Assembly: GCA_030710605.1 (NCBI GenBank)
Contig: CP092877.1
Coordinates: forward strand, 2,233,941-2,297,940
Length of the DNA stretch: 64,000 nt
Direction: 5' to 3'
DNA from: Cordylochernes scorpioides
Lineage: Eukaryota > Arthropoda > Arachnida > Pseudoscorpiones > Chernetidae
The notes beneath the pieces were generated by a model that was given only the letters and a program-made list of their open reading frames with translations, made no database searches and had not been told where the DNA came from. Each line of letters opens with the position of its first letter. The first letter of the stretch is position 1. This document shows positions 30,955 to 41,069 of this stretch, piece by piece. Both the position numbers and the translations under genes were made by a program.

Positions 30955-31240
30955 ACTAAAGATACTTCGGCCAGTAAACCTTTTTATTACCTCGATATTT
31001 CGACAAAAATCTTTTGTCCTCGTCAGGAGCAAACAAAAATTAAAACATTTGGCAAGGCGTTAAAAATTATTCTAAGGCTGCAAGGGCGTTTTCACGCGAT
31101 TTTTGTTTGCTCCTGACGAGGACTAAAGATTTTTATCGAAACGTCGAGATAATAAAAAGATTTTACTACCCGAAGTATCTTCAATTTTAAGAGCTATGAA
31201 TGCCGGCCAGGCAGCCTCTACCTTTACGATAATCTGCCTT
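30955..31240. mobile_element. PLE-type terminal repeat, head-to-head copy B
   Basis: Two inverted arms each carry a hammerhead-type core. Minus strand: CTGACGA 31026-31020 and GAAATATC 31001-30994. Plus strand: CTGACGA 31113-31119 and GAAACGTC 31138-31145. It ends with 'gaatgccggccaggcagcc' and resembles copies A and C. No coding region remains. Confidence 0.7.
31109..31148 (+). ncRNA. PLE-type hammerhead motif
   Basis: Stem I CTC/GAG, core CTGACGA, a hairpin with GAC...ATC and an extra G next to the core, then GAAACGTC. This is the minimal form known from Penelope-like repeats, where stem III is only AC/GU. One base change (GTC to ATC) weakens stem II, so activity is uncertain. Confidence 0.6.
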
Positions 31241-31344
31241 GTTATGCAAATTTAAATATGTGAGACATTTATCAAATATTATAATATGTTTTAAAACACT
31301 TGTGTGACACATCACAAGGAAAATTCAAGAAATACTTACATGAA

Positions 31345-31632
31345 TAAGTCTATCAGAAACACCAAATTGTTCCTGCGGAGAAACTGAACAAACTGCTCTT
31401 CACCTTATCTACGACTGTCCGAACTTTGCAGAAGTGAGACATCGTTTGTTCCCTGATCTAAATGATTGAACTCTCTTACATCAGTCACTTTGTCTATATA
31501 AATTTTATGAACTCTGTCGATTAATACATGTAAATTTGTAAATATTTAATTCTAAGTTCTAATTTGTTTGTTGTTTTGTTTGTTTATAGGCGCAAATATT
31601 TCAATATCGCGCCTGGTTTATTAAAAAAAAAA
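31345..31632 (+). mobile_element. LINE 3' end, family C
   Basis: Starts in the finger-coding part (LSETPNCSCGETEQTALH), passes a stop and a 3' UTR ('gcgcaaatatttcaatatcgc'), and ends in A12. 5'-truncated. A reversed copy of the same UTR is at 50130-50345. Confidence 0.75.
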
Positions 31633-32206
31633 AACACACATGTAAAATGTTATCATCGTAACAATGACATGTAATGTGTGTTTATAAATAAAAGCGTATA
31701 ATACCTTAGTGATTGAAGGGATACTACAATGATAAAACAATTTAAATGAATAAATATTGAAATATTTTGTAGCATATAAGGTTAGGTCAATAAATAATGC
31801 ACAATCGGTAATAACATTTTTATTGACAGCCTAGAAAACTGAAACTCTGTATATAAGAACAGTTCTCTATATTAAAGTCATTCAATATATTCACCTTCCT
31901 TCTGTACATATTTGATTCAGCGTTGTTGTAAACTTGCAAAATCACTTTGGTATCTTACACCAAAGACTTATCCTAGAATCCATAGTATCCCACAAACTGA
32001 ACAACATCAATAGAAAAATAGAGCTTCCAGAAGCTTATCATCCTCTTCTGTCCTTTATTTAAACTTCCCACATGTTTATTTCAATAGCCCTAATCATGCG
32101 CCGTCTCGCGATTTCAGACTGCAGATTTAATATTTACTTTTCTCTCAAAATCGGTCTTCTGTTAAGATTAACATATATAAATAGTTTAAAACTTTCCTTT
32201 TTTATA
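31633..32206. other. No recognised feature
   Basis: AT-rich; no supported gene or repeat boundary before the Tigger element. Confidence 0.5.
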
Positions 32207-32208
32207 TA

Positions 32209-33087
32209 CAGTGTACTCCGCTTATAACAAAGTCGGTTATAGCGAAATTCCGCATATAGTGAATGAAATTGTCTGCACGAAAGAAAAGAAGGGCTTAAAC
32301 CATTAAAAGAACTCTGGATATTGCGAAGTCGGATATAAAGAATTTTCGCTTATAACGAAGTGATTTGCATGTATAAATTTTTATTTTATCCGTTTATAAC
32401 GAAGTTTTCTCATTTACCATTATAATTGACTAATATATTATGCATAATATATATCAAATTACAACGTGTGAATGACACAAATTTAATGATACACAACAAA
32501 TAAGTTAATAATATACAATTTTAAAATATGCAAATATGGAATGATGTGCTTCCAGCGACAATTTCCAACTGTTGGCATCATAGTGGAATTATTAAGTCCA
32601 ATGTCAGTTCTCCATTGGATACACCACAGCCTGCAACACAAATGTGGGAGCAACAAAGCCTCTTCGATCGCATGAAAGAACTTTTAAAAATACCGTTAGA
32701 GATGGATTTCGATTCTTATGCTGACGCTGACAATGACGTCGTTACAAATGCCATGTTATCCGATGTAGAAATTGTCGAGAGCATTCTTCAAGCAAAAGAA
32801 GAAGAAGAAACGGATAGGCATAGGCATCTGTCAGACTTGGACAACATCGAAAAGAGTGTTCAGCACTTGTTACTGACTTCTAAATGTCAAAAGAAAATCA
32901 CAAACTACTTCTCCAAAAACACCTGATGAGGTTGTTATTGATCTTTGTGTTGCTCTTTTGAGTTGAATAGTAAATAAAATTATTGGTACAAAACATTTTT
33001 TTTTTCCAACTGCGGATATAACAAACTTCGGATATAACAAAGTGATTGTCATGGATAATGCGACTTCGTTATAAGCGGAGTACACTG
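32209..33087 (+). mobile_element. Non-autonomous Tigger/pogo transposon
   Basis: Inverted ends of 27 bp with one mismatch (CAGTGTACTCCGCTTATAAC at the left end) and TA on both sides (32207-32208 and 33088-33089). Internal inverted copies of 'ggatataacaaagtgatt' lie near both ends. It keeps only a C-terminal transposase piece, so it is an internally deleted copy dependent on a full element. Confidence 0.9.
32528..32926 (+). pseudogene. Tigger transposase C-terminal fragment
   Basis: 132 codons. WNDVLPATISNCWHHSGI matches the end of Tigger/Jerky-type transposases, after the DDE domain. An acidic region and a C-terminal KKITNYFSKNT follow. The HTH DNA-binding and DDE catalytic domains are missing. 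The frame is open, but it starts from an internal methionine created by the deletion. Confidence 0.8.
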
Positions 33088-33093
33088 TATATA

Positions 33094-33417
33094 CTAGCCG
33101 AATGACCCGGGCAACGCCCGGGTTTTACCCGATTAAATGCTTTTATTCAAATACTATTCGTTACAATTATAAATTGGCGCCGTGGATGTCATTCTTGTAT
33201 AATATATAAATGAGTTTTAAAAATTGTAAAAAAAAAAAAAAAAAGCATCGGCCGGGAATCGAACCCGGACCGGCCGCGTGACAGGCGAGCATACTACCAC
33301 TGCACCACCGATGGTTATGAGAAATGGCCATATTTGGGTATGTATTCCATTCACAAAAGCAAACGGTGACAGAATTAAGAATTGTTGCTTGATTATGACG
33401 CTGATAACTATATATAT
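33094..33417 (-). mobile_element. Helitron-like element, copy 1
   Basis: On the minus strand it ends with ACCCGGGCGTTGCCCGGGT (a hairpin), then 'cattcgg' and CTAG. The other end reads TATATATAGTTATCAGCGTC, related to TCTATATATAGTTACGAGCG in the copies at 49351 and 57532. It abuts the Tigger element directly. It carries the tRNA-like sequence at 33244-33314. No Rep/helicase is present. Confidence 0.5.
33244..33314 (-). tRNA. tRNA-Gly-like sequence with GUC anticodon
   Basis: 71 nt on the minus strand: CCATCGG/CCGATG acceptor, an A-box-like GGTGCAGTGGTAG, the anticodon region CGCCTGTCACGCGG and a perfect CCGGG-TTCGATT-CCCGG T arm, then a T18 run. The body matches tRNA-Gly(GCC) with the anticodon changed to GTC (33280-33282), which would read Asp codons. 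Pair 1-72 is C-C and pair 27-43 is also a mismatch. It lies inside a Helitron-like repeat. More likely a captured pseudogene than a working tRNA. Confidence 0.6.
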
Positions 33418-33513
33418 TAATATTTCTTCCTACCATTTGTACCATAGTTCTTATAAGTCGCGCTTCAATGCTCCCCTGTTGAAGGGTTTTTACCCGAAAG
33501 CTTGCACCTATGC

Positions 33514-34189
33514 TACGATGTACTAGAGCGCCATCTGTTATCAAATTATAAAACTATTTTTAGAGGCGTAATATTCTTTTTAAAATAAAACAATTTCTAC
33601 TGTCCTTACTGCGATGGAAAAATTAAAGGGAGGGCCTGGCTCATCAGTGGTGAACCCTCCCAGCGGTTTCGCCAGTTTAATCTACCATACCGCTGTTATA
33701 TTGCATTTTTGGAACTTCCTTTTATAGGTGACTGTTGTAAGACTCTTGGAATGGGTATTTTAGAAGAACTATGGACATAAGCTTTTAGGACAGCAGAATT
33801 AAATATAATTATTAATATATAATATGCTTCGAGCAATCGCTCTTCCGCAAATTATTGTTCTAATAAAAGACACAATTTGATATTTGCGGAAGAGCGATTG
33901 CTCGAAGCATATAATATATTAATAATTATATTTAATTCTGCTGTCCTAAAAGCTTATGTCCATAGTTCTTCTAAAATACCCATTCCAAGAGTCTTACAAC
34001 AGTCACCTATAAAAGGAAGTTCCAAAAATGCAATATAACAGCGGTATGGTAGATTAAACTGGCGAAACCGCTGGGAGGGTTCACCACTGATGAGCCAGGC
34101 CCTCCCTTTAATTTTTCCATCGCAGTAAGGACAGTAGAAATTGTTTTATTTTAAAAAGAATATTACGCCTCTAAAAATAGTTTTATAAT
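33514..34189. repeat. Near-perfect 650-bp foldback, FB6
   Basis: Bases about 33544-33850 return as the reverse complement at 33886-34192, almost without mismatch, around a spacer of about 35 nt. Each arm contains the family loop (minus at 33633-33690, plus at 34060-34110), so it is a head-to-head dimer of the FB unit. TTGCACCTATGC is duplicated at 33502-33513 and 34190-34201, a 12-bp target duplication. Near-perfect arms imply a recent event or gene conversion. Confidence 0.85.
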
Positions 34190-34263
34190 TTGCACCTATG
34201 CATCAATAAAAGAAACTCGTCTTCCTTCACCATGTTTTTCGTCTAATAAAATGTCTTATCTCC

Positions 34264-34454
34264 CAGGGCTCGGCAAACTGCGGCTCGCGAGCCACTCTTT
34301 GGATGTGAATCTTTATATAGTTCCATACGTAAATATTATTTATGCGAGTGCTATTTATTGTTGACAAGAAACCATTCTGTGGCTCTTTAAAAACTTTGAT
34401 ATTTTCTAAATTGTAATTTTTGATTCTTCCGACTCAAAAGTTTGCAGACCCCTG
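34264..34454. mobile_element. hAT-type MITE, copy 3
   Basis: Ends CAGGGCTCGGCAAACTGCGG ... AAGTTTGCAGACCCCTG; 191 bp; same family as 19888 and 29851. The flanking octamers match only loosely. Confidence 0.75.
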
Positions 34455-34792
34455 CCTTACCCAACTCTCTGAACCACCTTCTAACAGCCTAGAGTAAAAT
34501 TGTATCAATTTCAAATGTTTTACCACATTGAAAAAACTCTTCACTCTTCCAATCAAGTAGAAGTCTGAGGGTGCCAAGTCAGGGCAGGGTGAAGCATCAA
34601 GTCAGCCATACCTATAATCTTCGCCAAAGTCAAATACGCGGTGTCTCGCATTATCTTGAGGAAATTTGATTAGGCTGTTTTTTAAATTGGGCCTTTTTGT
34701 TTCAATTGCTCCTTTTAGATTTTCTAATTATTTATTATACTTTTCCTTGTTGATAAAAGAATTTCTTTCTCAAGAGTGTCCATGAATATCAC
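34455..34792. other. No recognised feature
   Basis: Unassigned sequence, ending in the target duplication of the following LINE tail. Confidence 0.5.
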
Positions 34793-35036
34793 ACACACAC
34801 ACAAAAGCCTTTATTAAGACACACAGGTCTTACAGAGGATTCTCCTTGGGGTTACAAAACAGAGAAACCTATGAAAGTGGGAAATAAAAAAATAGAGAAA
34901 GATTATATACATTTGGTAAATATATACAGATTATAAGAAAGAATAAAAAAATAAGAAGAATAAAAAAATCAAAAAAAAAAAAAAAGTTTTGGAAATATGG
35001 ATGGGAGAAGTGGAGAGCGAAAAGAGGAAAGAAAAC
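34793..35036 (-). mobile_element. LINE-type 3' tail
   Basis: The minus strand ends GAATCCTCTGTAAGACCTGTG, an AAGAC/GTCTT hairpin, then AATAAAGGCTTTTGTGTGTG. The 17-bp GTGTCCATGAATATCAC is duplicated at 34776-34792 and 35037-35053. The T-rich 3' UTR explains the phenylalanine-rich frame on this strand. Confidence 0.85.
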
Positions 35037-35053
35037 GTGTCCATGAATATCAC

Positions 35054-36004
35054 TCCTTCTTAGTCCCAAAAGACAGAGATCATGATTTTGTCCTTGGAAA
35101 GAGAAAGCCTCGGTTTTTTTTTTTTTTTTTCACTGCCGATGTTTTATGGGTCCATTGCATTGCATACCGGCCCTTGTATCGAAATTGAGTGGATTACCGT
35201 TATTTTTATTCTTCTTATTATTATTTCGACGTTTCGGTGTGTGATGTAATGTGTTTACACAATTTCAGTGATATAATTTCAACCTGAAAATATGATTTTT
35301 CTTTCTGAGATTAGAAACACCTGATTTGCTAAAAACTTGATGTATCGTCAAAGTGGAGCAAATCACAACTTCAATCCATTAAAAAATTCATAAATCTGCC
35401 TACTAAATAACAAGAAAGTGATCAAGATATGAGTTTCCCCTGGAGAGAGAGAGGAGTTTCTGGTAGCTAGAAGGATCAAGAAGGAATGGGCCGCAGTGAG
35501 GACCGTTGTTCCATTTCATCCCTCATTACTCCCACTTAGATGTCATTATCTCATTTAGCTCCTGGGGCGCCGCCTTTGTCGCGGTGGGGCTCCGACACTT
35601 CAGTATCTTTCTGCCAAGTACGGATGGCCAGGGTTTAACATACTGTAAGTACATCGCAGGCTGGACGGCACGAGAGCCCAGGCAGTTAGGCCATCGTAGT
35701 TTGACAAGCTATTACACGAGTGGTTATCCGTATTGCCAAATAAAACAATCAGCGTATAGCCGAAAATAGGCATTACACCATCTTACAAAGACCTTCTTGG
35801 ATCACACAGAACACTAGAAAAGAATAATATAGTGTTTTTTTTTTTACGTAGACCTTTTTTTTATTTATTAAATTGAAGATAAACCCAACCCGGGAATCGA
35901 ACCACAATTATAGACTCCACGTCATCCAACAAAATGGCGACTCTAACCTTTCGGCGACTGTCGCCCTAACCAAGGAATACTTTTTTTAATGAACTACTTA
36001 TATA
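35054..36004. other. No confirmed gene; tRNA-like box
   Basis: At about 35885-35905 the minus strand carries GGTTCGATTCCCGGGTT, a good B box, without a clear tRNA fold: probably a decayed tRNA or SINE head. Near 35224 the minus strand reads CCGAAACGTCGAAATAA, half of a PLE hammerhead. The frame at 35506-35769 is not recognised. Confidence 0.4.
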
Positions 36005-36218
36005 CACTCACACACGGACAAAACTTAAGGAAATTGAGAGAGCTTTGATGCGCCGGTCATCTTTTTTTTTTTATTGAGAGAGAAAATTTTGTTCACATTT
36101 GTTTAGCACGTGTGTCTTCAATAAAGGTCACTGTGTATCAAATATCTTTCAGAGTTATTGTCTGAATCCCGATATACATCATAAAAAGTTCAATCTCCTT
36201 AAGTTTTGTCTATGAGTA
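36005..36218. mobile_element. Mariner-type MITE (CACTCATGGAC), copy 2
   Basis: Ends CACTCACACACGGACAAAAC ... CCTTAAGTTTTGTCTATGAG. On its minus strand the interior contains the unit 'gatttcagacaataactctg'-like text that is tandemly repeated at 46537. This shows the unamplified structure of that element. Confidence 0.7.
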
Positions 36219-37740
36219 TACTCATCCAAATTTATCATAGAAAGGAGCTAGCTATAAGTAGCGTAGCGAAAATATAAGAATAAGCACATATTGCTAAGGT
36301 AAGGTTTTGACAGGCGAAGTGTACATCCCACGTCGTGAGAGACCCTGGGAGCCAACCTACTGTATCAGACGACGCCTTGAACCCTCAGTCAGATAAGATA
36401 GGGACCGACCGTCGTGTAAACATGGCTGTCCTTCCCAGGAGGTCTCTCATGGCATACTTTTCCTAAAGCTAAAAGAGAATATCAGGGTGTTCAAAACAGT
36501 TACAAAAATCATCAGTTCATGTAACTTAAAGCCACAGAGAGAAAAGATATATCGAAATAAATGGCAATTATGTATAAACGTTATTCCTTTTACTTTTTTT
36601 AATCTTCATTTGCCGAGAATACGTGGTAAATCCATGTATAATAAATTTCTTTTCCTACAATTTACTCTTTGTTGATTGTCTTAAATTAATTTTTCCTGTA
36701 TATAAATATCATATTACCATTAAGGTACTATTAGTGTTTTTCCTGCATGTATCCTACATTTCTGTTTGGAGAATCCATACAAGATTAAAAGGTCTTAATA
36801 AAGATTTTTGTAGTTGTATTAACTTTATTCTAAATTTTAAAAACAACAAAAAAATTGAAATTTTACTGATAAATCAAAAGAAAATCTAACTACGAATGTT
36901 TTTCGGGTGAGGTTGGCCATCACAGCTTGATGCACCTCGCTGAGGATGGATGAGAAACCAGTGAAAGGATGTTTTGAAGGAGCTGCCAATGTGCAAATAC
37001 ACAATAAACGTTTAGTTGAAATTCCCATCGATATTTTAAATCTTTATTTGTAGGATTTAGAAGGTATGGTTTTATTGGCAGAAGTTCTTATTTACAATGC
37101 GCCACTTCTGTACGTCATCTGTAATGTGAAATATCTTGCGAAGGGCATCCATACAAATTTCAATCGACACTAATGTGACGTAAGAGAAAGAGCCATTTTT
37201 ACGAACGAAGCTCGATGTGAAAAATTGTTATAAAAAACGCATTAGGAAAAAAAAGTTATTATGATCAGCAGTCATATAAAGTAATACTACCCATCGATAC
37301 CAATTAAACAAAATGAATGTTACAAGGTTTTGTGTGAGTGACGACACGATTTCCAAATGAAGGTATGAATCAATCTAGAATTTACAAACTTGTGCTCTAC
37401 TCCAGAGGACATAGGATGATCCAGAACCAAGTGGATTACCACAATAAAAGAGAAATCTCAAATCCTATCTTTCGGACACTATCCCAACACACAAGAAAAG
37501 AGAAGATCGGAGAAGACATAAGAGTTGAGACTTCAAGCCGTTTGGTTGTGGAAGAGGAGAGACCATCTCGGCTCCATTGAGTTGTCGTGAGCCACTCGGT
37601 GTCGATCTACGCTTCCGTATTAGAATGGAAGATAACGGAAGACATGGCCTACTCTGCAAATGTTTGCTGCCCCATATCGCCCTTCAATATTTCCCTGCTC
37701 CAGGTGCTTTGGGTTAACTCAATAAGTTTGCTATTGTGCA
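36219..37740. other. No confirmed gene; LINE-type tail
   Basis: A small LINE-type 3' tail lies at about 36765-36815 (GAGAATCCATACAAGATT, GGTCTTAATAAAG). Around 36998 there is the ACAATAAACGTTTAGTTG piece shared with the PLE family 2 repeat. The frames at 36487-36889 and 37338-37659 show no recognisable family. Confidence 0.4.
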
Positions 37741-37744
37741 ACAC

Positions 37745-38060
37745 CAGTTCTCTTATTAGAATCCCACGTACACCTTGTACAGGCCATTGAGTAGGGGTTT
37801 GCGACCGCTTATTGTCTAAGTTCGTGGCACGTCTACTGTACATGTTAAAGCAGTTAGACTGTGCACTTACAATATGTCAAAGACCCTTTTGCTTTCTTGC
37901 ATTCACTAGTGGGGTGGAACTTGTGGAAGAATAGGGAAAGGAGTGGAACATAGTTTGAATCAATTTTATTATTTTCAAAAACGGCTTTAAAGCGGTTTTT
38001 GAACCTGAGTCAACTGGCTGCTGAGAACGAGCGTTAAGACCACCCCACATCCAACATATT
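37745..38060 (-). mobile_element. Old SINE copy
   Basis: Diverged body of the tRNA-headed SINE ('gtacaggccattgag', 'gtgcacttacaatatgtca', 'ttgcattcactagtggg') with a decayed head near 38000-38050. No target duplication is visible. Confidence 0.6.
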
Positions 38061-39590
38061 ACAATAGCCAACAAGCCCTGTTAAGTGACAGCATTGTTTC
38101 CATGCCAGTCAGGTCTTAGCAGGGCGGGGGGGTAGCAGGAACTGCTTGCTCTTTGACCGAGGACCCGGATTTCCGATCCAAAAAGGCCAAAATAATAACC
38201 GGCCTTGGCATCTCTTCCTCTTCAAATTCACTCGGTGAAATGTTTTACCTGCGATGTGTGTAACCGGCGCTTCCTATTTAATTTTCAATACAACAGGACC
38301 TCCCATAAGCCACTAATATATTCTAAGAGTCGGATTTTATCTCAATTTATTTTTAGCCATTCATTTCTTCTAAGAATATCCTCTTTTTTCCTTCAGGTAA
38401 CATAAAAAACTTCAAATCGACGTCACAAAATTGCCTTTTATTTAATCTATTAAATTGCTTTAACTCTCACACTATTTTGTTGAGAGATTCATATATATAT
38501 ATTCTTAACTTTCTTACCAACACACTTCTCTTCTTCAGCACTCGACCTCGCTTAAATACCAGGAATGTTCGAAGATTTCACTGAACCCAGCTACTTTGCC
38601 AGTGAGGCTACATTAAAGTCGTAATTATTGCTCTGTGGGAATATATGATGGGAATAATTATTCATGGGAATAATGATTCACACACACACAAAGCCTTTAT
38701 TAAGACCCCACCGGTCTTACACAGATTCTCCAGAGTGTAGTATATCTAATGATTCGGTGAAAATACTAAATTAAATTTAAATATAGATTTCGGTTTATGG
38801 CAAAAATTCATTATCATTTTACCAATTATAATTATTTTAAAACCATCATTATATTCAAAAATACCAAAAAATAAAAAATAAACACGGGGATCTTAAATCG
38901 AACAAACGCATGATTCGACGTATATATAATTTATGAAAGGGATTACAAACAACTACTTTAGTTGAAAGTATACTTTAGTATAAGTTGAAAGTTTTTAAAA
39001 AATAATGTTTCTGCTTTGATGTTATGTCCTCTGCTTCATCTAGGTTAGGAAGTTGTATTTGCCAAGTACGACTGGCTGTTTACCTCCTATCTTACTTATC
39101 TCCAAAGCCCACTGAGTTATCTGCGGCGATAGGAGAGACCTGGCACACGTCCGTATTTCACCTGCTGCGTCAGTCAGCATGGTGTTGTTAGCTCTCCCAC
39201 AAAGGATAAAATATTCTCAATCAGTTAAAATACAGTCAAACCTCGGAGGTCTGCTACAACCACGTCGATCCCTGCGTTCATCCTCTGAGTTAAGAGAAGC
39301 TGCGTATCCTGTTGAATCTATTGATCGTTGAGATCAGGCAACACCGGCGCTCAACTTGATTTCATGAGGCTCTCGTAACAATTTTTAAATCTGATCAAAC
39401 ATGGTCCTTAGAAATCCAAAAATATAGTCCGGCCTGCTATGATGTGATGGGCTGCTTGTTTTACGGCCCGTGGTGTTGAGTAAATTGTGTCCACTCCTGG
39501 TTCAGACAATGCTAAAGTTTTTGATCCAGAATAGATAAAATTGCGTCAGAAATTGAGGGGTGTAAATCACAATAACAACACACATAATTG
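38061..39590. other. No confirmed gene; LINE-type tail
   Basis: A minus-strand LINE-type tail at about 38674-38740 (AAGACC/GGTCTT hairpin, AATAAAGGCTTTG). At about 39233 a CAGTCAAACCTCGGAGGTC piece resembles a Tigger end, without a partner. The rest is unassigned. Confidence 0.45.
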
Positions 39591-40186
39591 CATACAGGGC
39601 GCGGCAACTATTTGAGAACACACAATATAGGTGTCACACTTTCCTGTGTGTTATAGTAACAAAGTTTTTTTTTTCTGTTGCAGGGGTAGACATGTGTGTG
39701 TCAGAACCTACTCTTACACAAGAAATGAAGAGACATGCAGTTATTATCTCCTTGGCTGCAGGACACACATATTCAGAAACTGCTGCATTCTTGAAAGTCG
39801 CCCAATCATTTGTTTTCAAATTCCGGAGAGAATTGGGAGCTGCAAAGAGTGATGTGGCAGATTTTCCTCAAAGGAAACGACATTTTCGACGTTCTGACAG
39901 TACCAGGATGCCTGACTTTATAAGTCGTGTCCAAGCTGCCATCGATGAGAACCCTGGGAAGTCGATGAGGGCACTCGCCAGAGAGCTGCAGATTATTGAG
40001 ACTACCATTCGACGTGTAGTTCATGAAGACCTCCGTTACAAATCATATGTGATGCGGAGAGGGAAGTTCATGTCCGAAAGAACCAAGGTGAACTGCTTGA
40101 CCAGAGCCAAGCTTCTAAGCTCAAACATCCCGAGGAGCCAGGAATGATCTTTTTTTTTTTTTTTTTTCTCAGACAAGAAGAACTTT

Positions 40187-40376
40187 ATCGCGAAGATAGA
40201 GGCTGCCTGGCCGGCATTCATATTTCTTGAAAAAAGACACCTCGGCCAGACCAATTTTTATCGCCTTGCTACATGTTTTAATTTTTATTTGCTCCTGACG
40301 AGGACAAAAGCTTTTTGTCGAAACGTCGAGGTAATAAAAAGATTTATACTGGCCGAGGTGTCTTTTTTCAAGAAAT
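40187..40376 (+). mobile_element. 190-bp PLE-type element with hammerhead, copy C
   Basis: Inserted in the mariner gene with a 12-bp duplication AAGAAGAACTTT (40175-40186 and 40377-40388). The left part is an inverted piece of the PLE end ('ggctgcctggccggcattca'). Arms 'caagaaat...' (40221-40248 and 40348-40376) are inverted copies. The middle carries the hammerhead core. No protein. The clean boundaries show that this small unit itself was mobilised, presumably by a PLE enzyme in trans. Confidence 0.85.
40291..40330 (+). ncRNA. PLE-type hammerhead motif
   Basis: Stem I CTC/GAG, CTGACGA (40295-40301), a hairpin GACAAAA-GCT-TTTTGTC with one extra G beside the core, GAAACGTC (40320-40327). C at 40327 is the predicted cleavage base. 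Best conserved of the minimal PLE motifs in the window. The extra G in stem II and the two-pair stem III mean monomer activity may be low. Confidence 0.7.
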
Positions 40377-41069
40377 AAGAAGAACTTTGTTCAGGACCAA
40401 AAGGTGAATCACAAAAATGATCGGTAGCTGTGTAGAAGCCCTGATGAGGTACCTACGGTCATGCATACCAAATTTCCAGCATCATTGATGGTTCCTGGTG
40501 TTATTAGTAGTGAAGGTGATGTGATGCCTCCACATTATTTTACTCCGGATGCCAGAGTCAATGCCGTTGCTTACACCGAGGCGCTAGCCACAGTTGTCGA
40601 GCCTTGGATCGCTACAGTAACACGTGGGAGGCCGAATGTTTTTCAACAAGACTCAGCACCATCTTATACAGCCAGAACAACGCAAGAATGAATGGCCGAG
40701 AATCTTCACGATCATGTCACACTTAACGTTTGGCCTCCAGCTCACACGATGTCAATCCGATGGACTATTACGTGTGGGGCGTGGTTGAGAGGGACTCCAA
40801 TAGTCATTCCCACAACATAGCTCTCAGAGCTGCTATAGTGGATACAATGGCAAACATCTCCAAGACCCACCTCATTACTGCCTGCAGTCGGTTTCGAAAG
40901 CGTATAGAAGCTGTTATTGCCGCTGATGGCGGGTTCATCGAATAATGTCGTCCTTTGTGTATGGAATCATCTATATAAAAGATTAATATGTATAAATGTT
41001 CTTTTTCCCTGTCTATTCATTTCTACCCATGGACATAATTTTGTTGTCAAATAGCAGCCGCACCCTATA

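Larger units (their letters stand above)
39692..40945 (+). pseudogene. Mariner (DD37D) transposase, broken
   Basis: The N-terminal part (39692-40147) is open: an HTH region (RHAVIISLAAGHTYSETAAF), a basic linker (FPQRKRHFRRSD) and a second HTH (RALARELQIIETTIRRVVH). After the inserted element the catalytic part resumes: VFQQDSAPS carries the second Asp and PMDYYVW the third, 37 residues apart in the family alignment, as in maT elements. A stop and a frameshift lie between them (40689 and about 40725). Cut-and-paste transposase by family; dead here. Confidence 0.85.
39595..41067 (+). mobile_element. maT-like mariner transposon, copy 1
   Basis: Ends CAGGGCGCGGCAACTATTTG ... CAAATAGCAGCCGCACCCT, with TA on both sides (39593-39594 and 41068-41069). 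It contains one transposase gene, broken by the PLE-type insertion 40187-40376 and by point damage. Related copies at 55730 and 58674. Confidence 0.85.

Noticed and set aside
35885..35980. tRNA gene on the minus strand
   Set aside because: A good B box, but I could not form acceptor and anticodon stems of proper length.
36930..36965. CTGAGGA ... GAAAC as another hammerhead
   Set aside because: No stem II pairs and no cleavage triplet; only the nearby AAACGTTTAGTT piece links it to the PLE repeats.
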